Source: Adenanthera pavonina (lineage: Eukaryota; Streptophyta; Magnoliopsida; Fabales; Fabaceae). Taken from it: a stretch of 64,000 nucleotides of DNA. A program made the position numbers and the translations under genes. This document shows, one piece after another, positions 24,901 to 37,866 of this stretch (within the stretch, counting starts at the first letter, position 1; the number at the start of each line of letters is the position of its first letter). The stretch lies in contig JAIVEN010000023.1 of the NCBI GenBank assembly GCA_026686845.1, positions 13,906,001 to 13,970,000 on the forward strand, in the 5' to 3' direction. Under the pieces are notes generated by a model, which was given only the letters and a program-made list of their open reading frames with translations, was not told the origin of the DNA and did not search any database.

Positions 24901-27900
24901 CAGTTGATACACCCCTTCAGCACCAGCACTCCAAACACAATAAAGGGCAGGAAGAACAGCAATCACCCTGATTGTAGCATAATGAAGCCAGCCTGGAATG
25001 TCCAGTTTCAAAAAGCTACGTACAACTACTTCTCCTCCCAAATTCCACGCCAATGCTGTGGTCTGATTTGAAATAAACAAAAAGAGAAGAAAGGCAAGTA
25101 GTGCTATTGGACTTTGCAACACCTGCAATAAGAATATTAGAGTTAGATTGGTTTAGCAAGTGAAAGACAGATGAGATACTAAGTATTCTAATGTAAATTA
25201 AGTATGGAGGGAAAGAAGACCTGTTCCATTGGTGATAATGCATCTAGAAAAGTAAGCAAAACAAGGCCTGTACCATTGAACTCATACGCTGCAGTGCTCA
25301 TCATCATATTGTTTACCAAATATATGACACTGAAGACACAAAAGATGGCCAAAAAATGGTTATGACACATAGCATCCTTAGAAAAGTTTATTGATCCCCG
25401 ATGCCACTGCAAAAAAAGTGGATGAAGTTTCAGAATGACAAGCCTAAATATCCAAGATCAACAACTGCATCAATATGAAGTAGCACACAAAGTACATTCT
25501 TTTTCCTCCTAGGTCTGCAGACGATGAAAAGTGTGAGAGAAAAATCAAACTTAAATTTGTCAGACAAGTTTCAATATGAAATGCTTTATTTTGATTAGGT
25601 GATTTTAATATTGCTTATCAGAAAACTCTAGGAAAATTCTTACTGAAATTTTGTATGCAATGCATAGCAAAGTTTACAAAATATAACAGGCTTTCAGAAA
25701 TGAACCAAACCGTTTCACTGTTAGAATTCTTAATCATAAATATTTTCCATCAAGTGTTCAGTTTGACGTGCAGAGTTGAATCGGAAAAGTGCTTATGAGA
25801 TAAGTGCACTGAGTGAACAAGATGTATACATAAGTAGCACAAATAACACAAGGCACGAATATATGAATCAAAGTAGACAAGTAAAACACGCTAAGAGAGT
25901 GGACAATAGATGAGGGAGGGTATACTTAGGAAACCCTTCCTCTACAAATTAATTGCACATACAAGATCACTACATTAAAATACTAGACTTGGTTCTTTTT
26001 GAGGTAAAACTATTCATTTAGGCTAAAAGAAAAACACGTAAAACATGAATAGGACAAGGCATAAATATATGATTTAATGGTGACGAGCAAAACATGCTAA
26101 CAGAGTGGACAATAGATCAGATGAAGGAGGGTATACTCCAGAAATCCTTCCTCAACAAATTAATTGCACATACAAGATCACTACGTTAAAATTGTTACTT
26201 AGTTTCTTTTGAGATAAAACTATTCATTCAGCCCAAACTAAAAACACATAAAACTTGACAAACAAGGGTTGAGTTGAGTGGAAGGATCTTGTTTGAGTTG
26301 AGTGGAAGGAACTCGATGTCCCTTAAGATCTTGAGTCCAGGCTTTGAGGTTGGAAAACACTACTCTGATAGAGCTACCCTCATTTGGCCATTGACAAAGC
26401 TCGAATCTAGATCAGTCAGTAGTGTTAAATGATTATCACTAAAAAAAAGCAAATAAAACTTTTAAGTTTTTCTTTTTAACCAACCACATAAAACTTCAAG
26501 TTTAAAGAAGTTATTTCATTATTTTACAAGCAAAAAATTCTACACCAGCATCCTCAGTTAACAAAAAAAAATTATTCCTCGTCTGAGTATATATATTTGT
26601 TGTCTACGATACTAGAGTATTTTCTTCGACCAGTATGATACTAGAGTATGAACATCATAATGTTAACAACAAATAATCACATTTAAAACAATACCATAGT
26701 ATAAAATTCAGACCGAACACCCCCAGTAAACACACAGACTCCCATTACAATTGTATATTTTTATTTTAGGCATTTAATCACAACTGCATTACAGAAGGAG
26801 AAGCTTCCACTGTCACTGTGCCTGCTGGTAGCATTGGGCTTGCCTGCCCAGAACTAGATCATTGTACTTCTCCAAAACATTAAAGCCAAGTAATGATCCT
26901 TATAATGAATGTTAAACTTTCTCCCAACAAATTATATAGTCACTAAGAACGTACCTTACCCCTTTTGCTATACACGGTGACATCCCATTCCAAAATAACT
27001 CCTAAGCAAAATGAATAAACTTATTCCATCCATGTAGCATCACTATTACATCAGAATCAATAGCACAATGACTTTTTTTCCATAATAAGGGAACTTGGAT
27101 AACTGACCTTGACTCTCAGGTGCTTAAGAAGGTATACAAAACCAGTTAATATGCATTAGACAGTATGGAAAGATCCAAAATTATGCTGATAGATATAGCC
27201 TTTGAGACAAACAGTCTAAGCAATCTTTAGATTTTGTCCATTCAAATTAGCAACATAGTTCTAGAACTTACTAGATAAAACACAATCGAATTTGTCAGAT
27301 AAATGAACCAATAACAATTAGACTTAGCTGTATGTTCCATGAATTCAGAATTAATTCCCTGATCCCTGAGTAAGAGAGCTCTTACTCCAAATTTGATGAT
27401 GTAATAGTTGCGACTTGTGAGACTAAATTGCTAACCACCCAAAATACAAGCATCTTGGCAGAAGCATACAAAACTAGATTACTAATAGGGGACAAAAAAA
27501 AACAGCCTTTCGAAAGAAAAAGAGAAAATTACAGGTACAAAATGATCAGCTTTGCTTAATGAACTTGGACATGAGATCAAAGAAAAATACCACATACCCA
27601 GCAGAATGGCATTTGACTGTGCAAGCCAACAACCATATGACAAGGCAGTTACTACATTGCTATGAACAAGCAAAACACAAGATATGCACAAATATACACA
27701 AGCGAAAAAAAAAAAAGAAATGATTGGAAGCATGGATATGGATGTTCAGGTAAATATGTATAGAAGAACGATGAGAATTGAGAGGAACCGGTACCTGTAC
27801 AATAGAGGAATAAAGGTAAAAGTTGTGGGGTACAAGAGTTGCTCCCAAAAGAGTCATAAGCACAAATGCACTCTCCCCGCTCAACTTTGTTGGTACTCCA

Positions 27901-29303
27901 CCCATGGATACTACTGGAATTTTGGGTTGATTTATGATTACTCCAAAAGCAACTAAAAGCAATACAAAACCAGAAACGAACAGGCCCTGGACTTTTGCCT
28001 TCCCATTGTCCTAGACAAAAGGAAATTTAATTAGTCACTGCTGATCAAACAGGTGGTGAGCAATCAAGTAATAAGACTTACAAGAAGGATGACAAGAAGC
28101 AAGTGAAAAACAGCACTAGTAGCAGCCAGCAAGACACAGGTGAACAAGTCCCACCCAAAAATGAGATTTAATATGTGTGCCATGCCCAGGATCTTGCAAA
28201 GCAAGTAAACCAGTGTGAAAGTAAAAAATTAAAGTTCAGTAACGAATATTATGGGTTACAGAAGTTAAATTTCCAATGATTAAAAAGAATGAGATCTTTA
28301 CCACATTGAGGTCCAGCATAATCACTGAAAGTTCTGTTTGAATTCCAAGGAACATGCATGTCCAAGCACCATACTCATCTCTGCAAATCTTTGACACAGA
28401 GAAAGTGAAATTAATCTATAAGCATCAGGCACTAATCAATTGAATGCATGTTCTAAGTTCGTTCATGCAAGCATTTGCTGGTGTGAGTCTATGTCTATTT
28501 GTATTTCAAGGTAGAGACAGAAAATCCAGTATTCAAGGTTCCCACCAACCCCTCCCCCCTTCCCACAGAAAAAAAAAAGGTCACAAATAGCATTGGATGG
28601 AATGATCTAGATGGACTCAATATTTAATTCTGCATGAAAGTGTGTTAATTTAGGTTTCCATCTCCATTTTTTCCCCTTTCTGTTTGCTTTATAAAGGTAA
28701 CATAACAGATAAATGAGAGGAGAAAAGAAATGATGAAACAAACGCATGTGGGAAGTATTACCTTATGGATGAAACAACTAATAAGCACTTCCCTAGCTTC
28801 CAAATTATGTCCAAAAGGGTGGAATACCTCATAAAAATGGCCAGTAATGAATTTCCAAAAATTTCAAATTTAATCGGTCAAATGTTAAAATATGTACTCG
28901 CAAAGATTAAATTATCTAGTTTCTTTAACCTTGTAATCTACCAACAACTGGCCATCCATAGTTTGAATAATAAGATTACTTCTCATTCATTTTTTCCACT
29001 AACATGCACTAGAATTGGAAAGGGGAATTGAAGATATAGTACCTCAGCAAGATCTTTTCCAGTAATTACACCAATCCTAGCTGATATGTACTGACATAAG
29101 ATAGCAGCAAAATTGAAAACAAGCATGAATGCCATCAGATCAAACCCAAATCGTGCACCACCTTCAGCAATTGCAGCCCACTTTCCAGGGTCAATGTATC
29201 CCATTGAGATCATAAGCATAGGGGCAACAGCATGAAGTGACCAATGGAGAGATGAAGGAAGGTGGTTAGCATGTAATGTCTGTGCCTCCATTTTATTGTT
29301 CAT
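21928..29303 (-). CDS. EIN2: EIN2, ethylene-signalling membrane protein, tandem copy B
   Basis: Second complete EIN2 gene, with the same seven coding exons and phases as copy A: 29043-29303, 28302-28388, 28082-28192, 27795-28010, 25221-25406, 22555-25122 and 21928-22314. All introns are GT-AG. The product is 1271 residues. It keeps GYIDPGKW, VPHNFYLYS, the SLSRLAGLGRAARR/ILDEFWGQLYDYHG block and, at about 1239-1246, LKRYKRRL (the known EIN2 nuclear signal). It differs from A by one extra residue in exon 4 (IPVVSMGG against IPVSMGG), one in exon 6 (a longer aspartate run, RDDDDDGDSWE), one in the last exon and many substitutions in the C-terminal domain. Exon 6 begins VLQSP where A has MLQSP. 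No stop or frameshift is seen, so it is probably functional. Whether the two copies share or divide roles cannot be told from sequence. Confidence 0.95.
25850..26210. repeat. Internal direct duplication in EIN2-B intron 4
   Basis: Segments at about 25850-26035 and 26050-26235 share ACAAGGCA-GAATATATGA, AGAGTGGACAATAGAT, GGAGGGTATACT, AATTAATTGCACATACAAGATCACTA and AAAACTATTCATT in order. They correspond to the similar pair in copy A. A further short direct repeat of TTGAGTTGAGTGGAAGGA lies at about 26267-26310. Confidence 0.65.
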
Positions 29304-30290
29304 CCCCTCCAACAATAACGGTTCACAAAATTTATGATAACACTTCGAAGTTGCAACAATTGTTACCAAGCCATTTATCAATTACATTGCTGGACTGTTG
29401 CTAGTTTTTTTTTTTTTTAATTACTAGTGAAAAACTCCATCAATCACCGGTCATTCATAGACAACTCAACTGCCTCAATAATCAACTGGTTATAAAATCA
29501 CTGATAAGAAACTTGTGAGCCTGTCAATTACAACCGCAACAATTTAACAAACAGCTCCTCCTTGTAAACTGGTCCATTATCTCCCAACATTGACTGTGAC
29601 CATTAGATCCCAATCTGGTGTTTTTAATCGCCTTACTACCAATTACATTCATTACACTAAGTCCCAAGCATAATTGAAAGTCAACACAATCTATGACAAA
29701 CTTCTTGAGGACCTATCTGACAAAAGTATCGAATGATCCATGATTGATCCAACTGGGGCCTCCTCAGATTTCGCAAATCCTGTATTTGATTGATCAATGT
29801 AACAATATTAGCATCAAAGAAAAGAATGAAAGTAAGACGACACGCATTGGAGAATACATTAGCAAAACGCGATTGGATTAATAGAAAACGCATGGGAAAG
29901 CCGTCTGTAGTGCAAAAGTCTTTTGACCCCAACAATGTAAAAAATGAAGTAACCCAGGCGAACCAAGTACTTCAAAAAAGTAAAAGCAGAATTATTTCTA
30001 AATATTTGATTAGGCCACCTTAGAGAACTCCAATATAAAAGAAGTGTCAGTTTTAACAATCCTCATAACCACAGCAGCAAATATTACAGCACCCCAGCAA
30101 AGTAAAAACTACTAAGAGAATGATCAAATTCCCGAGGGGCTTCGAAGAGAGGGAAAAAACAAAACAACCAGTGAAATATATTCCAGCTCCGAAAAAACGC
30201 AGTTCCCGAAGGCAGGGCAGAGGCATACCAAAACCCTACAATTTAAAGGTTGAGTAACTAAAGAAGCAGAAGATGAAAGGAAAATGTTAC

Positions 30291-30710
30291 CGTGGTTCTG
30301 ACGAAAGTTGATGATGTTATCAAACAAAGGCCGTACAAAGTTGCTAGGGTTCTGAAATCCTTATGCTCTTCTGTTCATCTCCAGTCTCCGTTCACTTCTG
30401 CGAGTAGATCTCAGCGACCCAGAATGACCCACTTGATCATCGGATAAGTAAAATTGAAGTGGACAAACTAATATTATATGGAGAGAGAGAGAGAGAATAT
30501 GAGAGCTCAGTTTTCCGGAAAAAAGAGGAAGAGAAAAGTAAACTAAACAAATATGGGTTGAGTTTCGAAGCCGTATTGAAGAGAGAGAAAGGGTGAGTGA
30601 AGTGTGGAAAAATTTCAGCTCTAAAGTAAAAAAGATAACTGTGTCATTCCCCTGTTTTTGTCTCTGACTATTCTCTATCGCGAGCGCCAAGGGAAATATA
30701 TTGTTCTCTT
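30291..30710 (-). promoter_or_regulatory. EIN2: 5' leader exon and core promoter region of EIN2 copy B
   Basis: Counterpart of 11059-11500. It contains the CT-rich tract (GAGAGAGAAAGGGTGAGTG on the plus strand), a GA microsatellite at about 30481-30494, the uORF at 30411-30440 and the donor at 30290/30289. An AT-rich element (AATATATT) near 30695 is a possible TATA box. This supports transcription from both copies but does not prove it. Confidence 0.6.
30411..30440 (-). promoter_or_regulatory. Conserved 9-codon upstream ORF in EIN2-B leader
   Basis: Reads MIKWVILGR then TGA. It is the partner of the uORF at 11194-11223 in copy A. Confidence 0.5.
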
Positions 30711-30734
30711 CGGGTATATGGACAAAATCTTCCG

Positions 30735-32400
30735 ATGAATAAAGAATTAGAAACTCATCAACCTCCCTCGAAAGAAATATAAAAATGGTTTGTTTTGTTC
30801 CTCAGACTGTTCCGTCTTATCAGGTCAAAATATAAATGCCTCCAGGTAACTTATGATTTTTTTCTGTGGATTTGCTTCCTTACAACGTATTATATATAAG
30901 ATTTTTTATTTTAATTTTAAATATAAGATTCTTTATAATATATGAGATAATATTTATTATATATTTTTAAAAAATATCTCTATTTAATGTATAAAAAAAA
31001 AAGAAAAAAAATTAAATAAGAATAATTTTAAAAATTTTTTAAAATTTTTAAAAAAATTGAGGTAGTTAATTAGTTTTAATTCTAATTCTTAGTCCACGTG
31101 ATTCGATTAAAATAGTCTTATATTAAGGATTAAAATAGTCTTAATATATGAGAGGAAATATTTATTGTCACTGTATTCTTTTTTAGCCAACTTTCACTGA
31201 CTTAACTTTACATTTGAAACTTAATTATTTCATAATATTTGCGTTTCAAATACAAAATATCATCTTTGTGCACCATAAATGATTGTATATACAATAAACA
31301 AGTCAGCAGGCTGACAAAGGTAGGTTTAGTTGGTAATAGTTAGCCCGTACTTCACTGTGATTTATGGATTTAAATTTCACTATCAATTGAAAAAAAAAAT
31401 AAAACATTTTGAATAATAATAATATTTGATATAATAGAAATAAAAAAGAATAAAAAAAATAAAATACAAATGACAAAAATACTTTTGTATAAAAATAAAA
31501 TTAAAAAAATTAAAGATATTTCTTACTTTTTCTCCCCGATTTCACAATGAACCATAACTTTCCATTATTTGAACTATAAAAAGATTAAAGCTTTGATTCT
31601 CTCTTTAGACTCCCACGACCAAGGGGAATCACCAACTTCTCCATTTTTTCTTTCATTTTTGTTGTCCCAGACAGCGCCTTTGAAATTCCATTACCGTTTT
31701 CAGTTGGTCCTTTTTTTTTTTGATCAAGTGCTTGTGCTGTTTTTCTTTTTTTGCCACCAGATTGCTTCTCCTGTTAAGCTCGTTGAATTTGGCCTTTTTT
31801 TGTTTTTCTAGGTGGAATGAATTTGGCATTGTTAACGAAACCCCTGTCGGACTCCGAAACTCAAATCTCGATCTCTCTTGTTCATTATGTGGCTGCCCCA
31901 TACAGTGAATACATTCATTGAACCGGACTAACTCCCTAACCTTAATTAATTCACAAATCTTCACCTCAATAATTCAATGCTCCTATTTAATTAGTACTAT
32001 TTTCTTAAATCGGCATCACGATACCATTATTCGTCTTTATACCTAGCTAACATTGAACGTTGTAACTAATACCGTGTTGATAATTTATACAGCAGAGATC
32101 CCTAAAATACTAAATATGGCCAGCCACGAATCCAGTCCACGTGAGTTTTTTTTTGGTTGGATTGATATATATTTTTGGGATTCTTTTACTATTTCTGTTC
32201 CCGATATATTAATACCCTATAATTACCATTGTTTTGAATTTGATCCCTCTAAGAATCCATTTCGTTCATTGCATCCTATCCGAAAACTGAGTTTTATTTT
32301 AATTATAAATAAATTGACGCATTCAGTCTTAAAAGCCGGAAAAAGTATCATTATTAATTTTGAAATGATTATTTTGCGGTTATCACCATACTAAAATAAT
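30735..32400. repeat. 5' flank of EIN2 block B
   Basis: Patchwise similar to 11.54-11.86, 16.38-16.60 and 19.24-19.50 kb in block A, in the same order. This defines the upstream extent of the duplication. Additional AT-rich segments (about 30880-31160 and 31330-31540) are not shared. The stretch of about 31560-31900 contains T-runs and small chance ORFs but no recognisable protein. Confidence 0.55.
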
Positions 32401-33900
32401 ACTAACTCCTAACTTTTTTAATTAATTGAATCACGTGAATTAAAAATATGGTTAAAATTAGTTAATTATTTTTTTATTTTTTAAATTAAAATATTTTTTT
32501 AAAATTATTCCTATTTAATCTTTTTTTCTATTTTTAAAATAAATTAATTATAAATTTTTTTTAAATATGTAATAAATATTATCTCATATTATAAAAAATA
32601 TTTTATATTTAAAATCATGAACAAAGAATAACTACATAAGTATCAGGTGTCCAATTTGCTCTGCATGCTATAAATGTCTTCCATTGATTAATCGAGCTAA
32701 ACTTTCAAAGTGATACTATGTTTTAGCAATGGGCCAATGAGAAATTGCAAAATGGTTGACTGGAGTGTCGCTTAAATCAATATAAAATATTAATTAAATC
32801 TACAGGATAGGGATATTTATGTATAGTTTAGCTTTTCTTGGGTTCATTGTAATTTTTAACTCATTTAGTAATTTTTTTGTGCATTCTAAAAAGTTTTAAA
32901 TGTTAAGAAAATAGTATAAACCTTTAAAAATCTTTATTATATGTTCCATATATCACACAAAAAAATTAAATTAGAAATTGTATGGTTAGGAAAGATTTTA
33001 TGTTTGATACTCATCACAACAACCAACACCGAATATTTATTATACATCTAGATCATTTAAATTAAAATTAGATAATTTAGATTTAATCTTATTTTATTTT
33101 TATATTTTAATATCTTTTCATTTTATTAGCTGTAAAATCTAAAATGGAGATAAAACTATAACTATTATTTTTTAAAAATGCGATCTAATTATTTAAAAAA
33201 TAAAATTTAAAGCTCTAAATGTGAATGCGCCAAGTCTCATCTCAGCCGTATGTTCTCATCCCAATGTAATGTAAACTTGTTGGGGGAAATAGCGTACACA
33301 CCGTTAAAACCCATATGTTGTAGTCTTCTAACCTGGAGCACTCCTGGCATGCCACACGGCCTCTCACACAACACAATAGATATGCATGGGTCTGTATTCA
33401 AAAAAAAAAAAAGAACAAAATTAATGGAGATCCAAACATTTTACTTTTTAAAGTTCATTTCTTTTAGAAACAGGGAGCATGTAAAGGAAAGAAAGAAATG
33501 TTGGAAAATTACAGAAAAATCTCAAAATATTAAAGTAATTACTAAAAGTCCCAAAATTCTAAAAAATTATATTCAATTCATATTGGTGTATAATGCTAAA
33601 AAATAAATATAAAAAAATTTATTATTGAGTATAAAATTATGAGGTATAAGTATAAAATATTGGGATAGAATTTTATACTCAATAATTTAGTTTTTTATAC
33701 TAATTTTCCAATATTTTACACCAAGAGAACTTGGGTATAATTTAATATTATAGCATAATTTTATATTCAATATTAAAGTTTTTTATACTCATTTTCAATA
33801 ATTTTATATTGATTTTACACTAATAGAATTTAAGTGTAACTTTTTAAAGTTTTAAGATTTTTTAATAATTATTTTTGTGTTTTAGAATTTTCATACGATT
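32401..33900. other. AT-rich repetitive DNA, no gene seen
   Basis: Very AT-rich. At about 32395-32620 it has sequence resembling the interior of the Stowaway-like elements (AATTGAATCACGTGAATTAAAAATA). At about 33600-33840 there are short inverted repeats built on TATAAAATT/AATTTTATA. No supported exon. Confidence 0.4.
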
Positions 33901-33904
33901 TTTT

Positions 33905-36900
33905 CAAAGGAAAAATAAGTTTTTAATCCCTGAAGTTTTGATCAATTTTGAAACTAGTCATTGAAGTTTAATTTTTTTAATGACATCTCTAAAATTTTAA
34001 CCCTTCAATCTGTTTATCCCTCTTTTTTAAGATGTCTTTGAATTAACTTATATGTAAGTGATTATGAGAATAAGTGTTTACTCATAATAGATTATAAAAA
34101 TAAGTAATTTATGTTTGAATATTCTTATCTCATAAGTGATTTAAAAAAATATATTTAAATATTAAGAGTTTAAGTAATTATTTGATAAATAATAAAAAAA
34201 AAAATAAAATAAATAATTATAAAAAAATAAGTAATTATTATAAGTAGAAAAAATTAATTTCTTATATGAGCATTTATTTAAAACATATATTCTTATTAAA
34301 AAGTAATTTGTGTGTAACAATTTCCACGCATAATCATTTATCAGTTTCAGTTTCGATAAATGGTGATTTTACAAATCCAAAATTGGCGGAAGGATGATGA
34401 CATGGCAGTGATAGGCGTCAAATAAGCTGAGGTGGAAGATGGAGAAACATATGGCAAACGCAAGATAAACCCGAGGGCTCGCAAAAGGAAGGAAACAAAA
34501 CGGAGTTTGATGAAGATGCAAAGCAGAGGGAGAGATGAAGTCAGAAGGTGAAGGTATGGACCAAAACGCAAAGGGAAAGAGGCCACTGAAGTGATAGAGA
34601 AATGGTGCCGTCGAGTGAGAAGGCATAGATAGGAATCGGCAAGAAAGAGAAAGACAAAGGTTAGGGACTAGGGTTCGCTAGAATGATTCAATCGGAGATC
34701 CCATCGGAAGCTTCAGAAATACCATTGAAAGAGGTTAGAGAACATAATCCCCAACGTCGATTTTGCTATACGTTGCCATGATTCTCATTGGAAAAGGGAG
34801 AAGAAAAAGGTTTAGGGTCGCTATAATCATAGGTACATGATTCCTCCTTCTGTTGCTGTGATTCTTCCCTCTATGTTACTCCAATGTATGTTGTAAACTC
34901 ACCTTTCATTTATTACTCCATAGTTGCTTGTCTTCTATTTAGAATAGTAAATCAAACAATATTGAAACCCTTTTTCATGGCTTCTTTTTACAAGGTTACC
35001 TAAGAAAAGTATCAATGAGTTTTCATGTCTTCCTTACATCATCGGACACTTGTACTATCTCTTTTTCACTTGGTATGGTTTGCCATTTGCAAGCTACAAA
35101 CGGGAAAATTTTCCTCTATTCACTCAATGACGTTGGGATTTTAATTTATTTCCCCAACCTTGTTATGGACCAATCTGGTTAGAATTCCCTTAGCATTTTA
35201 GAACTTGTACTCCGTTGCAAATATTAGAAAAGAAGGATGGCCGAACAAGCAAACAGGAAGGACCTAGAAAAGGGAGATTTGGTGAAGGGAGGCTCAGAAA
35301 TGATCAAATTGTTGGCTATTGCTGTGGTGTTATTGGCTATATTGATGGTCTAGAAGTAAAATTAGGATGTCTGAGGCATTGTACTTTCCTATCTAGGTTG
35401 CTGTGGTATTATTGTCTATATTGAATGGTGTTCTATGTATTATACTGAATGAAGCCTTGTATTGAGTTTGGCATTGGACTAATATTTGTTGTACTTGTTC
35501 ATTTTGGAATTGAAAATGCTACTGTTGGTTGCACATTGAACTTGACATTGGACCAAAATGTTTGGTAGGGGACCAGCATTGTGATGATAATGAATTGAAA
35601 ATGCTATCATGATTATAATGGATTGGTTATGAATTGAAATTCTTGTACAGGGACCAATATTTTCAAAAAAGGTGGATTGGAAAGGCTATTGTGAGGATAA
35701 TGGATTGGTAATGAATTAACAATGTCTTCTATAGGGGACTAATTTTTTTCCAAGAATGGTGTGTGCAATGTAGGGGATAACCATGTTTACTAATTAAACT
35801 TAACCAATTAATGCTTTAATAGTGATATCAATTTATTGGATCTTTTTTCCTTCATTCTTCCTTTTCTTTTATATTTTTTTTTATAGTTTCTATTTTAGTC
35901 TAGGCACCTTTGTTGATTTCATCATCAAAAACATCTGTTTTTTTTAAACCAAGGATCTTTATACATCCTTTATTAGTTAATGAAAGGTAGAATATTCTTT
36001 TTTTTTTGTCAATTGTATTTTTTTTTAATTTTAATAAATTGTCAATTGTTGTTAATTGTAAGTCTTTATTTCTAAAACCTTTTTGATAACTCTCCCATCT
36101 TCCACTTGGGAATTTGTTATATTTGCCTCACTGTATACAATTAGATTCTTTAAATCTTCATGATCATGGACTTTTGTTACTACTAATGCAGGGAACGAAA
36201 GAAATTCTTCAAATTGAGAGGGGTAAAATGAATTATACTTTTTTTATACTTTGCTCAATATTCAAAGTATATCAGTTTGCAAAAGAAGAGAAAATATATA
36301 TATATATATATCACAGTCCAGTAGAAACCTAGTAAATTTCTGTGGGCTGCTTACTAGCGCTTTAGTCCAATGATTTGTTATTGCTTATAAGGTTAATTGT
36401 GAGTTTCCATTTCACGCACCAATTCTTGATACTAAATTATCCTTTTGTAATAACCATTTTGTGAGAGTCTTCAATCATGTTTATGGAGAAGAAATTACCC
36501 CATAGGTTATATGGGTTTTGTCTTCCAACTATTAATATGGGGGCACTTACATGTTCCCCTTTTGAATCAGTTTTGCCAATATCACTTTCAAGTTTTAGTA
36601 TTCTAGTGCACTTGTATTCCATTTTTAATCACTTTCAGCATTTCAGTTTCAAGTGCACAACCTTTTCCTTTTTAGTGTGGTCCCATAATGCATAAATAAT
36701 TCAGCAACACAAATCTGGACACCAAACCATCATAATTCCATTAAATAAACCAAGGCTTCTTACACCATAAAGTACATTACATGACCACCAAAATAACACA
36801 GTAGTTGGAACATCATCCAAATGAACAGCATCAAACTACAAATTCCCTAACTGCATCTAATTATACCTCCTTAGTCAATCTATAAGGGATTACAACATCA

Positions 36901-37631
36901 CATCCCAAACTATAATAGCAAAAAACTACATCCAAAGTACACAAACACCAAAAACTAAATTAGCTCTTAAATGCTTTTCACATCAGAAAAGCATCCACAA
37001 CAGTCATGGTCACAGGTGTATGAGATAAATCTTCATCTTTCTCTTGCAATTTGCAACATCTTGCTCTTGTTGCTTAATCTTCTTTAATGTTTGCTTGGTA
37101 CTAGTCCATCAAGCCAATCAAATAATTGCAGCACCATGCCTCCTAGAATGAACACAACCATAGTAAAATTAGCACTACACAAACAGCCATAATAAACTAG
37201 AAGCCTTCTTAAAGTAACCATCGTCACAAGTGCATGAGTTAAAATTTTAAGGAAGTTGACTGAGCCAATGATAGTACTGAGGCTGATGTTTTATTTTTAA
37301 TATCATTCTTCTACGACCTTTTTTTGTGTCAGATTTGGAAGAAGCAGCCCATAGATGGCTACTGACCATGGCCTTCGATTTTTGAGATCAACTTTCGATG
37401 GCTCTTTTTGAGAACTCATAGCGGAAAACCAATGTTGATTTCAGTCATGTTTTATGTTATAATATCTTGAGGATTAACTTTTAATGGCTTTTTTTTTTTT
37501 TAATTTTGTCTTGAGAATCAACTTTTGATAGGGTGAGAATGTTGTGTATTCTGATACTAGCGTTGGCTCGGTACTAATTTTAAACACATAAGCTGAAAAT
37601 ACCAAATAAGAAGATGACAAGAATGATAATA
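33905..37631. other. Left part of an older repetitive element hosting the copia insertion
   Basis: The left margin (GGAAAAATAAGTTTTTAATCC at about 33908) resembles, inverted, the right margin at about 43235-43252 (AGCTTATTTTTCCC). The interval between, minus the copia element, may therefore be one older element. It holds an AAGTGATTAT-type MITE at about 34025-34335, a mixed-composition region at 34.35-34.85 kb, and repeated phrases (GATAATGGATTGGTAATGAATT and ATTGGACTAATATTTGT types) at 35.4-35.8 kb. No intact ORF or recognisable transposase was found. Confidence 0.35.
34025..34335. mobile_element. AT-rich MITE, dispersed family copy 3
   Basis: Contains GTAAGTGATTATGAGAATAAG, ATGTTTGAATATTCTTATCTC, TTAAGTAATTATTTGATAAAT and ACGCATAATCATTTATCA. 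It is the same family as the segments near 11912, 14368 and 61165. Non-coding. Confidence 0.5.
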
Positions 37632-37636
37632 AGCAC

Positions 37637-37850
37637 TGAAAACAAGTAAATGAAAGAGAGAAAAAGAATAGGAAAATTGCCGTGTATATTAATCTGAAGA
37701 GCTTACAATATATAAACAAAAGAAATACTGCGTGTAATAAATACAAAACGCATCTAATCAATACAGAATATTTTCTAATGAATATAAAAGATATACAAAC
37801 CAATCAAAGATATATACAAATCTAGCACAATAAATGAGATTTTGTTAACA
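37637..37850 (-). repeat. 3' LTR of the copia element
   Basis: On the plus strand it begins TGAAAACAAG and ends TTTGTTAACA. On the element's own strand it therefore runs TGTTAACA to CTTGTTTTCA, with the usual TG...CA ends. It pairs with the LTR at 42401-42613. Confidence 0.95.
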
Positions 37851-37866
37851 TCCCCTCTCAAACTCA
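37851..37866 (-). other. Polypurine tract of the copia element
   Basis: Directly inside the 3' LTR. The minus strand reads GAGTTTGAGAGGGGA up to the LTR's TGTTAACA. Such purine tracts prime plus-strand DNA synthesis in LTR elements. Confidence 0.85.

Noticed and set aside
34347..34626. Pair of overlapping minus-strand ORFs of 79-85 codons
   Set aside because: Low-complexity Ser/Phe/Pro-rich translations with no motif, in repetitive DNA. They are most likely chance.
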